15,972 nt of DNA, taken from the NCBI GenBank assembly GCA_004552615.1, contig SFNZ01000056.1:1-15972 (forward strand). Reading direction: 5' to 3'. Positions within the stretch are counted from its first letter, which is position 1; the number at the start of each line of letters is the position of its first letter. The translations under genes and the position numbers were made by a program. Shown here in pieces: positions 1 through 6,142 of this stretch. The stretch comes from Bacteroidales bacterium. Lineage in GTDB: Bacteria; Bacteroidota; Bacteroidia; Bacteroidales; UBA932. The notes below the pieces were generated by a model that made no database searches, was not told the DNA's origin, and was given only the letters and a program-made list of their open reading frames with translations.

Positions 1-57
1 GCACACTGGCTATGCAGAGAGACAAAAGAGGCAAAGCCTCAGAGAGTGAGTTACTAA
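1..57 (+). CDS. possible 3' end of an upstream phage gene (partial)
   Basis: The window opens inside coding sequence that probably belongs to the gene before the scaffold; in this gene order that is usually a minor head or portal-type protein. Frame 1 reads 18 residues ending KPQRVSY before TAA at 55-57. Frame 2 is an equally open alternative that ends QKRQSLRE at TGA 47-49, so the frame is not settled. No function can be read from so short a tail. The hairpin that begins right after the TAA at 57 slightly favours frame 1. Confidence 0.3.
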   Translation, partial: AHWLCRETKEAKPQRVSY

Positions 58-83
58 ATGGCTGCCTAATAAGAGGCAGCCAT
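58..83 (+). terminator. intergenic hairpin, weak terminator or RNA processing site
   Basis: ATGGCTGCCT at 58-67 and AGGCAGCCAT at 74-83 form a perfect 10-bp stem with a 6-base loop (AATAAG). The sequence that follows is A/T-rich (TAAGTATATATT) but has no true T-run, so an intrinsic terminator is possible but weak. It sits just after the upstream gene and about 50 bases before the scaffold start. It could separate packaging and head transcripts, or stabilise an mRNA end. Confidence 0.4.
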
Positions 84-133
84 AAGTATATATTAACGGA
101 CACCGCCCGGTTAAGCGGGAGAAAGGAGCCATC

Positions 134-583
134 ATGGCAGAATTTACAGTTATCAATACGCAGGAGGAGTTCGATGAGCGAATCAAGGAACGACTTCAGA
201 GGGAGGCGGCAAAGTATGAGAAATACACTTCGCCGGAAGGTCTGGAAAAGATTAATGCCGAACATAAGAAGGAGATCGACAAGCTCAACGAGACTATCAC
301 AAAACACAAGAAGGACATCGCAGACAGGGACGCAAAGATCAAGGGTTACGAGACCGACTCGGCAAAAACGAGAATCGCCCGCGAGACAGGCCTGAGTTAT
401 GAGGCCATTGATTATATCCAGGGAAGCGATGAGGAGGCCATGAAGAAGAGCGCAGAAGCGCTGAAGGCTCTCATTGGAAGCGGCAAGTCCGCGCCTCCTC
501 TGGGAGATCCTGAACCGGCACCGAGTTCGGATCCGACAGCGGCGGCATGGAGCAGTTTTTCGAAAGAATTAAGTACAGAGTAA
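134..583 (+). CDS. phage capsid scaffolding protein (DUF4355/GP20-like)
   Basis: This 149-residue protein is very rich in Lys, Glu and Asp. A long predicted coiled coil covers roughly residues 12-80, with heptad-like KEIDKLNETITKHKKDIADR. A helical segment follows (about 80-115, including GLSYEAIDYI), then a flexible Pro/Ser/Ala-rich tail. Charge, length, coiled coil and position immediately before the major capsid gene fit a siphophage scaffold, which guides procapsid assembly inside the shell and is then removed. The ATG at 134 is preceded by AAAGGAG at 122-128, a good ribosome binding site. The stop is 13 bases before the capsid start, so the two are almost certainly co-transcribed. The family is inferred from shape and context rather than from a catalytic motif; it has none. 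Confidence 0.85.
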   Translation: MAEFTVINTQEEFDERIKERLQREAAKYEKYTSPEGLEKINAEHKKEIDKLNETITKHKKDIADRDAKIKGYETDSAKTRIARETGLSYEAIDYIQGSDEEAMKKSAEALKALIGSGKSAPPLGDPEPAPSSDPTAAAWSSFSKELSTE

Positions 584-596
584 AGGAGAAAAAGAA

Positions 597-1502
597 ATGC
601 CAAACTATATTGTAAATGCAAACACAAAATTCCCGACTCAGATCGTATCTGACATGTTCGCGAAGGTCAACGGCAGATCCAGCATCGCAAAGCTGTCTGC
701 GCAGAAGCCAATTCCGTTCAGCGGAGCAACCGAAATGGTATTCACCATGGACGGCAAAGCTCAGATCGTCGGCGAAAGCGGCAAGAAGGACAAGGGCGAA
801 GCAAACGTCGAACCAGTAGTGATTAGACCTCTGAAGTTCCTCTATCAGACAAGAGTATCAAACGAGTTCATGACCATGTCCGAAGAGGCAAGAATCCCTG
901 TTTTGCAGAACTTTGCAGACGGATTCTCAAAGAAGATCGCAGAAGGTCTCGACATCGCCGCATTCCACGGCCTGAACCCGTACACAATGACTGCAGCGAC
1001 ACAGGTTGGCACCAACCACTTTGACGCAGCGGTAACAGGAAACACTGCAACGTTCGTAGCAGCGACCGCTGATGATGTTATCGACGCTCTGATCCAGGCG
1101 GTTGTAGCAGACGGCGGAGTTGTCAACGGAATCGCACTCTCTCCGACTGCAGGAGCTGCACTTGCAGCGATCAAGGTCAACGGCGTAGTTCAGTATCCGG
1201 AATTCAGATTCGGACAGAACCCGGACAACTTCTACGGTATGAAATCCGACGTCAATCCGACCGTATCCATGGCAGCGTCTGGGGCGGGATCGGTAGACCA
1301 CATCATCCTGGGAGACTTCCAGAACGCATTTAGATGGGGCTATGCAAAGAATGTACCGCTCGAGATCATCGAATACGGCGATCCTGACCAGACAGGACGT
1401 GACCTGAAGGCATACAACGAGATCTGTCTGAGATCCGAAGCATTCATCGGATGGGGAATCCTCGATGCTGACAGCTTCGCAAGAGGTACCGTGACAGGAT
1501 AA
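597..1502 (+). CDS. major capsid protein, HK97 fold
   Basis: This 301-residue protein is of the size expected for an HK97-fold major capsid protein of small siphophages and follows the scaffold gene directly. Visible family features are an N-terminal region with SMAKL-like SIAKLSAQKPIPFSG (about residues 29-43), a stretch with GESGKKDKGE then VEPVVIRPLKFLYQTRVSNEF (E-loop/P-domain region, about 60-90), a long helix around SEEARIPVLQNFADGFSKKI (the spine helix), and an A-domain with LSPTAGAALAA. The C-terminus ends with EICLRSEAFIGWGILDADSFA, a segment typical of this family. It forms the icosahedral shell. The start at 597 has AAAGGAGAAA upstream. No conserved cross-linking Lys/Asn pair can be assigned with confidence by eye. 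Confidence 0.93.
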   Translation: MPNYIVNANTKFPTQIVSDMFAKVNGRSSIAKLSAQKPIPFSGATEMVFTMDGKAQIVGESGKKDKGEANVEPVVIRPLKFLYQTRVSNEFMTMSEEARIPVLQNFADGFSKKIAEGLDIAAFHGLNPYTMTAATQVGTNHFDAAVTGNTATFVAATADDVIDALIQAVVADGGVVNGIALSPTAGAALAAIKVNGVVQYPEFRFGQNPDNFYGMKSDVNPTVSMAASGAGSVDHIILGDFQNAFRWGYAKNVPLEIIEYGDPDQTGRDLKAYNEICLRSEAFIGWGILDADSFARGTVTG

Positions 1503-1512
1503 GGAGGACGGA

Positions 1513-1647
1513 ATGGAGTTCAGAAACAAGAAGACAGGGACTGTCGTTGAGACAAAGGTCGAACTGACAGGAAACTGGGAACTGGTAAAAAAACCGAAGA
1601 AGGAATCGGAGAAGAAACCTAAAGAGCAGGGCGGAGATGAAGAATGA
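1513..1647 (+). CDS. small charged protein between capsid and connector genes
   Basis: This is a 44-residue frame starting MEFRNKKTGTVVETK and ending in a Lys/Glu-rich tail (KKPKKESEKKPKEQGGDEE). The ATG at 1513 follows AAGGAGG at 1501-1507, a strong ribosome binding site. The TGA at 1645-1647 overlaps the ATG of the next gene in an ATGA arrangement, as expected for a translated operon gene. Tiny proteins with a beta-hairpin-like start (here up to about residue 24, TGNWELV) followed by a charged tail occur at this place in many Firmicutes siphophages, but their role is not established. I recognise the context, not a named family. Confidence 0.75.
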   Translation: MEFRNKKTGTVVETKVELTGNWELVKKPKKESEKKPKEQGGDEE

Positions 1648-2063
1648 AAACCTATGCGACCATAGACGACGTCCGTCAGCTGTGGCGTGAGATGACTACG
1701 GAAGAGACGAACAAGGCAGGGCATCTGCTGGAAGTCGTCTCTGCAAGCCTGAGATCTGAAGCGAAGAAGGTAGGAAAAGACCTCGATGCGATGCTCGAAG
1801 CAGACGAAGATCTGCAGATTGTAGCGAAATCTGTGACGGTGGATGTGGTCGCGAGGACGCTGATGACTTCAACGAATAGTGAGCCGATGACGCAGGTGAC
1901 GGAGTCGGCTCTCGGCTATTCTGTGACAGGGACATACCTGACACCGGGAGGCGGACTGTTCATTAAGAAGTCAGAGCTGGCGAGACTCGGCCTGAGAAGA
2001 CAGAAATATGGAGTGATGGATCTTTATGGGTATGATCAAGGGAATAACGATCAAACTGTATGA
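1644..2063 (+). CDS. head-tail connector / adaptor protein (Gp19/Gp15-like)
   Basis: This 139-residue protein starts MKTYATIDDVRQLWREMT and continues with helices that include KAGHLLEVVSASLRSEAKKVGKDLD and VAKSVTVDVVARTLMT. It ends with a beta-rich, Gly-containing segment (SALGYSVTGTYLTPGGGLFIKK). The opening 'threshold on a run of DDV-x-x-L-W', the helix with S-x-x-L-R, and the 'x-Y-x-x-P-x-G-x-L-x-I-x-x-x-E' end match the Gp19/Gp15/HK97 gp6-like adaptor families, which form a ring on the portal to which the tail docks. It overlaps the preceding 44-aa gene by 4 bases and the next gene by 38 bases, a compact head-completion cluster. Confidence 0.82.
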   Translation: MKTYATIDDVRQLWREMTTEETNKAGHLLEVVSASLRSEAKKVGKDLDAMLEADEDLQIVAKSVTVDVVARTLMTSTNSEPMTQVTESALGYSVTGTYLTPGGGLFIKKSELARLGLRRQKYGVMDLYGYDQGNNDQTV

Positions 2064-2364
2064 AAAGACTAAGACTGGAGAGGATGCCTTCGGACATCCT
2101 ATATTCGAAGAAACTCCGGTCGAGGTCAACAATGTTTTGGTGGCGCCAGTGACGTCGGAGGCCATTATAACCGACCAGGATCTTCAGGGGAAGAGAGAGG
2201 TCTATCAGCTGGCCATTCCGAAGGGAGACACGCACGAGTGGAGAAACAGGAAGGTCGAATTCTTCGGGAAAACATTCAGAACGGTGAATGTCCCGGAAGA
2301 AGGAATCGAGGACCTGATCCCGCTCGACTGGAACAAAAAAGTGAAGGTGGAACGGTATGAGTAA
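2026..2364 (+). CDS. probable head closure (stopper) protein
   Basis: This 112-residue, mostly beta-strand protein begins MGMIKGITIKLYEKTKTGED and contains the 'APVTSEAIITDQDLQGKREVYQLAIPKGDTHEW' type of sequence (about residues 40-72), then KVEFFGKTFRTVNVPEE. This is the typical pattern of phage head-closure/stopper proteins (SPP1 gp16-like), in which a small beta-barrel seals the DNA channel below the adaptor ring. It overlaps the upstream gene by 38 bases. A second ATG at 2032 would overlap less, but the only Shine-Dalgarno-like sequence (TGGA at 2017-2020) fits the ATG at 2026. The gene ends inside the start of the next one (ATGAGTAA), which implies translational coupling. Confidence 0.72.
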   Translation: MGMIKGITIKLYEKTKTGEDAFGHPIFEETPVEVNNVLVAPVTSEAIITDQDLQGKREVYQLAIPKGDTHEWRNRKVEFFGKTFRTVNVPEEGIEDLIPLDWNKKVKVERYE

Positions 2365-2593
2365 AACAAGGTTCAAATGGAAATGGTCGGGGTTTGATGA
2401 GGTCAGAAAGAGCGACGGAGTCAAACAGGCCTGCAGAGAGCATGCGACAAGGCTCCAGGCGAGAGCCGGAGAAGGATATGTCGTGGAAGACAGAAACTAT
2501 CCGGAAAGAGCCGGAGCAGCAGTCAGACCAGATACGCCGGAAGCATACAGAGACAATTTGGAGAACAACACGCTCCTGAAACTAATCTATTAA
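2357..2593 (+). CDS. small neck/tail-completion protein, HK97 gp10-like position
   Basis: This is a 78-residue basic protein: MSKTRFKWKWSGFDEVRKSD, then a helix (GVKQACREHATRLQARAGEG), and a C-terminal part with YVVEDRNYPERAGAAVRPDTPEA. A helix followed by 'Y-x-V-x-D-x-x-Y-P-x-R-A-G-A-x-V' is seen in short proteins that replace the HK97 gp10-like neck protein in Firmicutes phages. Family and exact role are inferred from this pattern and from its place between the head-closure gene and the likely tail terminator. It is shorter than a classic gp10 (about 120-140 residues), so it may be a minimal version. It overlaps the upstream gene by 8 bases. Confidence 0.65.
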   Translation: MSKTRFKWKWSGFDEVRKSDGVKQACREHATRLQARAGEGYVVEDRNYPERAGAAVRPDTPEAYRDNLENNTLLKLIY

Positions 2594-2605
2594 GCAGGTG
2601 AGATG

Positions 2606-2947
2606 ATGATCGAAAAAACTGTACTTGATTATCTGAAAGGGACTCTCACAGTCCCGGTTTGGATGGAAATACCGGAAGGGGAAACCCTTCCGGATAAATA
2701 CGTTCTGATGGAGAAAACGGGGAGCCGGAGCAGGGACCACATCAGATCATGCACGCTGGCGTTGCAGTCTCATGCAAAACGCATGGCAGACGCAGCCAGT
2801 CTGAATGAAGAGGTGAAACAGGCCATGGACGACCTGATCTCACTGAACGAGATCTGCAGATCGCAGCTCAACTCCGACTACAACTTCACAGACAGGAGCA
2901 AAAGAATATACCGGTACCAGGCGGTATATGATGTGACACACTACTGA
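2606..2947 (+). CDS. probable tail terminator / tail completion protein
   Basis: The protein has 113 residues from the ATG at 2606. A double ATG (2603 and 2606) exists; AGGTG at 2596-2600 is better spaced from 2606. It begins MIEKTVLDYLKGTLTVPVWMEIPEG, has a central helix (LNEEVKQAMDDLISLNEICRSQL), and ends with YRYQAVYDVTHY. A helix, 'V-P-V-x-x-E-x-P', a strand, a helix, then a strand ending 'Y-R-Y-Q-A-x-Y-D-V-x-x' is the usual layout of tail terminators (gpU / SPP1 gp17-like), which cap the tail tube and join it to the head. Position directly before the tail tube gene supports this. There are no catalytic residues to check, so the call is by layout. Confidence 0.7.
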   Translation: MIEKTVLDYLKGTLTVPVWMEIPEGETLPDKYVLMEKTGSRSRDHIRSCTLALQSHAKRMADAASLNEEVKQAMDDLISLNEICRSQLNSDYNFTDRSKRIYRYQAVYDVTHY

Positions 2948-2963
2948 GAAAGGAGACTAAGCA

Positions 2964-3524
2964 ATGCCAGCAAATGCACAGCTGACATCTGTGGGAAAGC
3001 CTAAAATCGGCGGAGCAGTGTTCAGAGCACCGCTCGGAACTGCACTCCCGACAGATGCAAAAACAGCCCTCTCGGAGGCCTATATCAACATGGGATACGT
3101 CAGCGACGAAGGCATGACGAATTCGAAGTCTAGAGAGAGCACGGAAATCAAGGCCTGGGGCGGAGATAAGGTCAGAGACGCTCAGACGTCAAAGACAGAT
3201 ACATTCCAGGGCAAGTTCATCGAACAGCGCAACCTGGAGGTCCTGAAGGCCGCCCACGGTGACGATAACGTGAGCGAATTGAGCGGAATGATCACAATCC
3301 GCGAGAACGCAAAAGAACTCGACAAAGCGGTCTGGGTCATTGACCAGATCCTCAACGAGGGATATCTGAAGAGGATCATCATTCCGGAAGGGATGGTAAC
3401 AAACGTCGGCGACGTGACGTACAAGGACGATGAAATCATCGGATATGATCTCACAATATCAGCATATCCGCACGCAGAATATGAGAATGACACTCACAGA
3501 GAGTTCATCGAAGCAGGCGAATAA
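2964..3524 (+). CDS. major tail tube protein
   Basis: This 186-residue protein has a strong ribosome binding site (AAAGGAGAC just upstream). It opens with SVGKPKIGGAVFRAPLGTALPTDA, the 'tail tube' type of opening in Firmicutes siphophages, followed by AYINMGYVSDEGMTNSKSRES and then 'IKAWGGDKVRDAQTSKTDTF', a segment characteristic of these tube subunits. The end (YDLTISAYPHAEYENDTHREF) is also typical. It polymerises as stacked hexamers around the tape measure. No extra Ig-like C-terminal domain is present, so the tube is likely smooth. It is followed by the tail chaperone frames, as usual. Confidence 0.9.
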   Translation: MPANAQLTSVGKPKIGGAVFRAPLGTALPTDAKTALSEAYINMGYVSDEGMTNSKSRESTEIKAWGGDKVRDAQTSKTDTFQGKFIEQRNLEVLKAAHGDDNVSELSGMITIRENAKELDKAVWVIDQILNEGYLKRIIIPEGMVTNVGDVTYKDDEIIGYDLTISAYPHAEYENDTHREFIEAGE

Positions 3525-3536
3525 GGAGGTAGAATC

Positions 3537-3818
3537 ATGCGAAGTGGGACAACATCATCCGGGTTCAAGTTCAAAATCGACGAAGTGGACCTGAATGACA
3601 TGGAGTTCATCGAGCTCATGGCAGAAGCGGAAGAAAACCCGCTGAAATATCCGAAGATGGTGGAGAGAATGCTCGGAAAGGAGCAGAAGAAAAAACTCTA
3701 TGACCACGTCAGGACAAAGGAAGGGCGAGTCCCTCCGGACGCCATCGACAAGGAAGTGGAAGAAATCTTCATCCTCGCAGGAGAAGACGCAAAAAACTCA
3801 GAATCCTCGCCCGCATGA
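3537..3818 (+). CDS. tail assembly chaperone, short product (G analogue)
   Basis: This is a 93-residue acidic protein: FKFKIDEVDLNDMEFIELMAEAEEN near the N-terminus, then helices with MVERMLGKEQKKKLYDHVRTKEGRVPPDA. 'K-x-D-x-x-x-L-x-D-x-x-F-x-E' with a following helical domain and a location between the tail tube and the tape measure identify it as the G part of a lambda G/GT-type chaperone pair. These chaperones coat the tape measure before tube assembly. The start is preceded by AAGGAGG (3523-3529). The zero-frame product carries only six residues after the slippery site (SESSPA), then TGA at 3816-3818. Confidence 0.85.
   Translation: MRSGTTSSGFKFKIDEVDLNDMEFIELMAEAEENPLKYPKMVERMLGKEQKKKLYDHVRTKEGRVPPDAIDKEVEEIFILAGEDAKNSESSPA
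3779..3797 (+). promoter_or_regulatory. programmed -1 ribosomal frameshift signal, A-AAA-AAC
   Basis: AAAAAAC at 3791-3797 sits in the zero frame as A-AAA-AAC, one of the most efficient bacterial -1 slippery heptamers. An internal Shine-Dalgarno-like AGGAG at 3779-3783, 7 bases upstream, resembles the stimulator of dnaX frameshifting. A possible 6-bp downstream stem (ATCGCA 3818-3823 with TGCGAT 3845-3850) is farther away than usual and may be chance. Slippage moves reading from the 93-residue G frame into the frame of the next gene. The join 3537-3797 / 3797-4177 yields a 213-residue fusion whose junction reads DAKN-LRILARMIAVDE. Confidence 0.88.
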
Positions 3819-4177
3819 TCGCAGTAGATGAAAACGCCCTGATATGCGATTTCGCCGAAACATATAACATCTATGATTATAGGTCGCTCCCAGTCAAACT
3901 GGCGGCGACCTATTCTGCTGGTTTACGAGAAAATAGCAGGATCAAGATGAGTTTGAGAGGCGACACACTGGGCGATAGCGACAGGTCACTCATGGCGATG
4001 ATATACGATGCGCTGGCCATGCTCGGATGGATAGGAGACGGAGAACCGCCGTCAATGCTGAAAGCAATGTACGGCGAGCTCCCGGAAGCGCCAACGGCGA
4101 CGAAGGAAATCAAATCTTTTGATACGCCGGAGGACTACGAGCGGGCGAGGAAGGAAATGATAGAAAGGAGGAAGTGA
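3815..4177 (+). CDS. tail assembly chaperone, T domain (read as G-T fusion by -1 frameshift)
   Basis: The frame has 120 codons from an ATG that overlaps the upstream TGA (ATGA). Its real expression is probably as the C-terminal half of a 213-residue G-T fusion made by slippage at 3791-3797. In this frame the segment just before the ATG is open and reads LRILAR, which continues smoothly into MIAVDENALICDFAETYNIYDYRSLP. That last stretch, with 'L-x-x-D-F-A-E-T-Y-x-I-x-D-Y-R-x-L-P', is the hallmark of this chaperone family in Firmicutes phages. SRIKMSLRGD follows, and the C-terminus is Lys/Glu-rich and helical. It binds the tape measure during tail assembly and is absent from the finished tail. 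Independent reinitiation at the ATG is possible but is not the expected mode. Confidence 0.85.
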   Translation: MIAVDENALICDFAETYNIYDYRSLPVKLAATYSAGLRENSRIKMSLRGDTLGDSDRSLMAMIYDALAMLGWIGDGEPPSMLKAMYGELPEAPTATKEIKSFDTPEDYERARKEMIERRK

Positions 4178-6141
4178 TGCCAGATGTAGGTACTGCTTAT
4201 CTGCAGATAGTGCCGTCGATGGACGGAGTTCCCGGAAGTATCCGGAGAGGGCTCGGCGGTGAAGCGGACGCCGCAGGCGTGATGGCCGGCGGAAGGATAT
4301 CCGGAAAAATCAAGGGAGCACTGGCCGCTTCCGGCATAGGTGCGGCACTGGGTGCCGGACTTGCTAAGTCGATAAAAACAGGAGCAAACCTGGAGCAGGC
4401 GATTGGAGGCATCGAGACGCTGTTCAAGGATAGCGCCGATGAAATGATCAAGAATGCCGATAACGCGTTCAAAACTGCGGGCATTTCCGCGAATCAGTAC
4501 ATGGAACAGGCAACGTCGTTCTCGGCGTCACTCCTGCAGTCTGTGGACGGAGACACGCAGAAAGCGGCGAAGGCAGCCGATCAGGCGATCATCGATATGT
4601 CTGATAATGCAAACAAGATGGGCACGAATATCCAGGATATTCAGAACGCCTATCAGGGTTTTGCGAAACAGAACTACACCATGCTTGACAACCTGAAGCT
4701 GGGCTATGGTGGAACAAAGACGGAGATGGAGAGACTTCTCGCGGACGCGGAAAAGATCTCCGGCCAGAAATATGATATCAACAATCTCAGCGATGTATAC
4801 GAGGCGATTCACGTGATCCAGGAAGAAATGGATATCACAGGTACGACTTCGAAAGAGGCGGCGAGTACGCTGTCCGGATCCTTCTCGTCAATGAAAGCGG
4901 CGGCGGAGAATTTCCTGGGCGATCTAGCACTCGGACGAAATGTCGGTCCTGCGATGGTGGACCTCGCAGAGTCCGCTGGGACTTTTCTTTTTGATAATCT
5001 GCTGCCGGCTGTCGGAAGAGTATTTGCATCTCTTCCGCAGGCAATCTTTGCACTGGTACAGACAGGACTCCCGAAATTTATGGCATCGGGGTCAGAGATG
5101 GTGATGGGGCTCGTGTCGGGAATCCAGACTGCAGGGCCACAGCTCGCGAAGAAAATCCCGGAACTGGTGCAGCAGGGAATGGACGCAATATCACAGAATC
5201 TGCCGAATATCATGGCAAAGGGCAGAGATATGATTGTCGGACTCGTGCAGGGAATCACGAGCAACCTTCCGGCGTTCATCGACACGGTAAGTAACATCGT
5301 ATCGAAGATTCCAGACTTTTTGAAACAGAATCAGCCGAAAATAGCAGCAGAAGGAGGAAAGCTGATCGGACAGCTGGCGGTAGGATTAATAAAGAACCTG
5401 CCGAAGATCATAGTGGCAGTCGCAAAACTGGGATTGACGATTATTTCCACGATACTGAAAAATATTCCGGCGATGCTTAAAACAGGGAAAACTCTCGTGT
5501 TTAACTTTGCGAAAGGCCTCGGAGGAGCAGCTCTTGCCGCAGTTAAGTCTGCTGCTAAGAAGATAGTAACAGGCCTCATCTCGCCGATAAGCACGATAGG
5601 AGGCAAGATCAGAGGATATGTCGACAAGGTCAAGTCGCTGATGTCGTTTTCCGGGCTCTCGTCAAAAGTGCGCGGCATTTGGAACAGCGTAAAGAGCGCC
5701 ATCACAGGCCCGATCGAAAGTGCGAAAAACACAGTATCCAGGATTATAAAGAAGATAAAAGGCTTCTTTCCTCTGGGAGGAGGCAAACTGTTCACTGGGA
5801 TCAAGCTCCCGCATTTTACTGTAAAAGGCGGTAAGTTCCCGTTCGGCGTAGCCGGTAAGGGTTCTCTCCCAAAATGGAATGTAAGCTGGTACCGGAAGGC
5901 GGAAGACACGCCATACCTGTTCACGAAGCCAACGGCATTCGAAACAAGAGTGGCGGGCGAGCACAATGACGAGATCATGTACGGCCGCAGGAATCTTATG
6001 AATGACATCAGCGAAGCGGTCAAGGATAAGAGCAGCGCAGTGGTACAGAATTTCTATATCACAGTTAATGGCGCGCAGGATCCGGAGGAGTATATGAAGG
6101 GCCTCATGAGAAGGGCAAAGATGGAAGCGAGGGCAGTATAA
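4177..6141 (+). CDS. tail tape measure protein
   Basis: This 654-residue protein sets tail length and occupies the tail lumen. A GTG at 4174 is also in frame, but AAAGGAGG at 4164-4171 is better spaced for the ATG at 4177. The N-terminus (GTAYLQIVPSMDGVPGSIRR) is the common opening of these proteins in Firmicutes phages. Residues about 35-75 are Gly/Ala-rich and hydrophobic (AASGIGAALGAGLAKSIKTG). Residues about 75-250 are the conserved helical region with LEQAIGGIETLFKDS, AYQGFAKQNYTMLDNLKLGY and GTKTEMERLL. The middle has repeated amphipathic helices with spaced NLP/IP turns (about 280-420). The end, ITVNGAQDPEEYMKGLMRRA, is typical. At the known ~1.5 angstrom per residue, the tail would be about 100 nm. 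Confidence 0.93.
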   Translation: MPDVGTAYLQIVPSMDGVPGSIRRGLGGEADAAGVMAGGRISGKIKGALAASGIGAALGAGLAKSIKTGANLEQAIGGIETLFKDSADEMIKNADNAFKTAGISANQYMEQATSFSASLLQSVDGDTQKAAKAADQAIIDMSDNANKMGTNIQDIQNAYQGFAKQNYTMLDNLKLGYGGTKTEMERLLADAEKISGQKYDINNLSDVYEAIHVIQEEMDITGTTSKEAASTLSGSFSSMKAAAENFLGDLALGRNVGPAMVDLAESAGTFLFDNLLPAVGRVFASLPQAIFALVQTGLPKFMASGSEMVMGLVSGIQTAGPQLAKKIPELVQQGMDAISQNLPNIMAKGRDMIVGLVQGITSNLPAFIDTVSNIVSKIPDFLKQNQPKIAAEGGKLIGQLAVGLIKNLPKIIVAVAKLGLTIISTILKNIPAMLKTGKTLVFNFAKGLGGAALAAVKSAAKKIVTGLISPISTIGGKIRGYVDKVKSLMSFSGLSSKVRGIWNSVKSAITGPIESAKNTVSRIIKKIKGFFPLGGGKLFTGIKLPHFTVKGGKFPFGVAGKGSLPKWNVSWYRKAEDTPYLFTKPTAFETRVAGEHNDEIMYGRRNLMNDISEAVKDKSSAVVQNFYITVNGAQDPEEYMKGLMRRAKMEARAV

Positions 6142-6142
6142 A

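Noticed and set aside
927..1724. A 265-codon open frame on the - strand across the capsid gene
   Set aside because: It is a mirror of the capsid coding sequence, with Cys/Ser/Arg-rich low-complexity translation, no ribosome binding site and no family resemblance.
5331..6023. A 230-codon open frame on the - strand inside the tape measure gene
   Set aside because: It is antisense to a well-recognised tape measure protein. All other genes are on the + strand and the translation resembles nothing.
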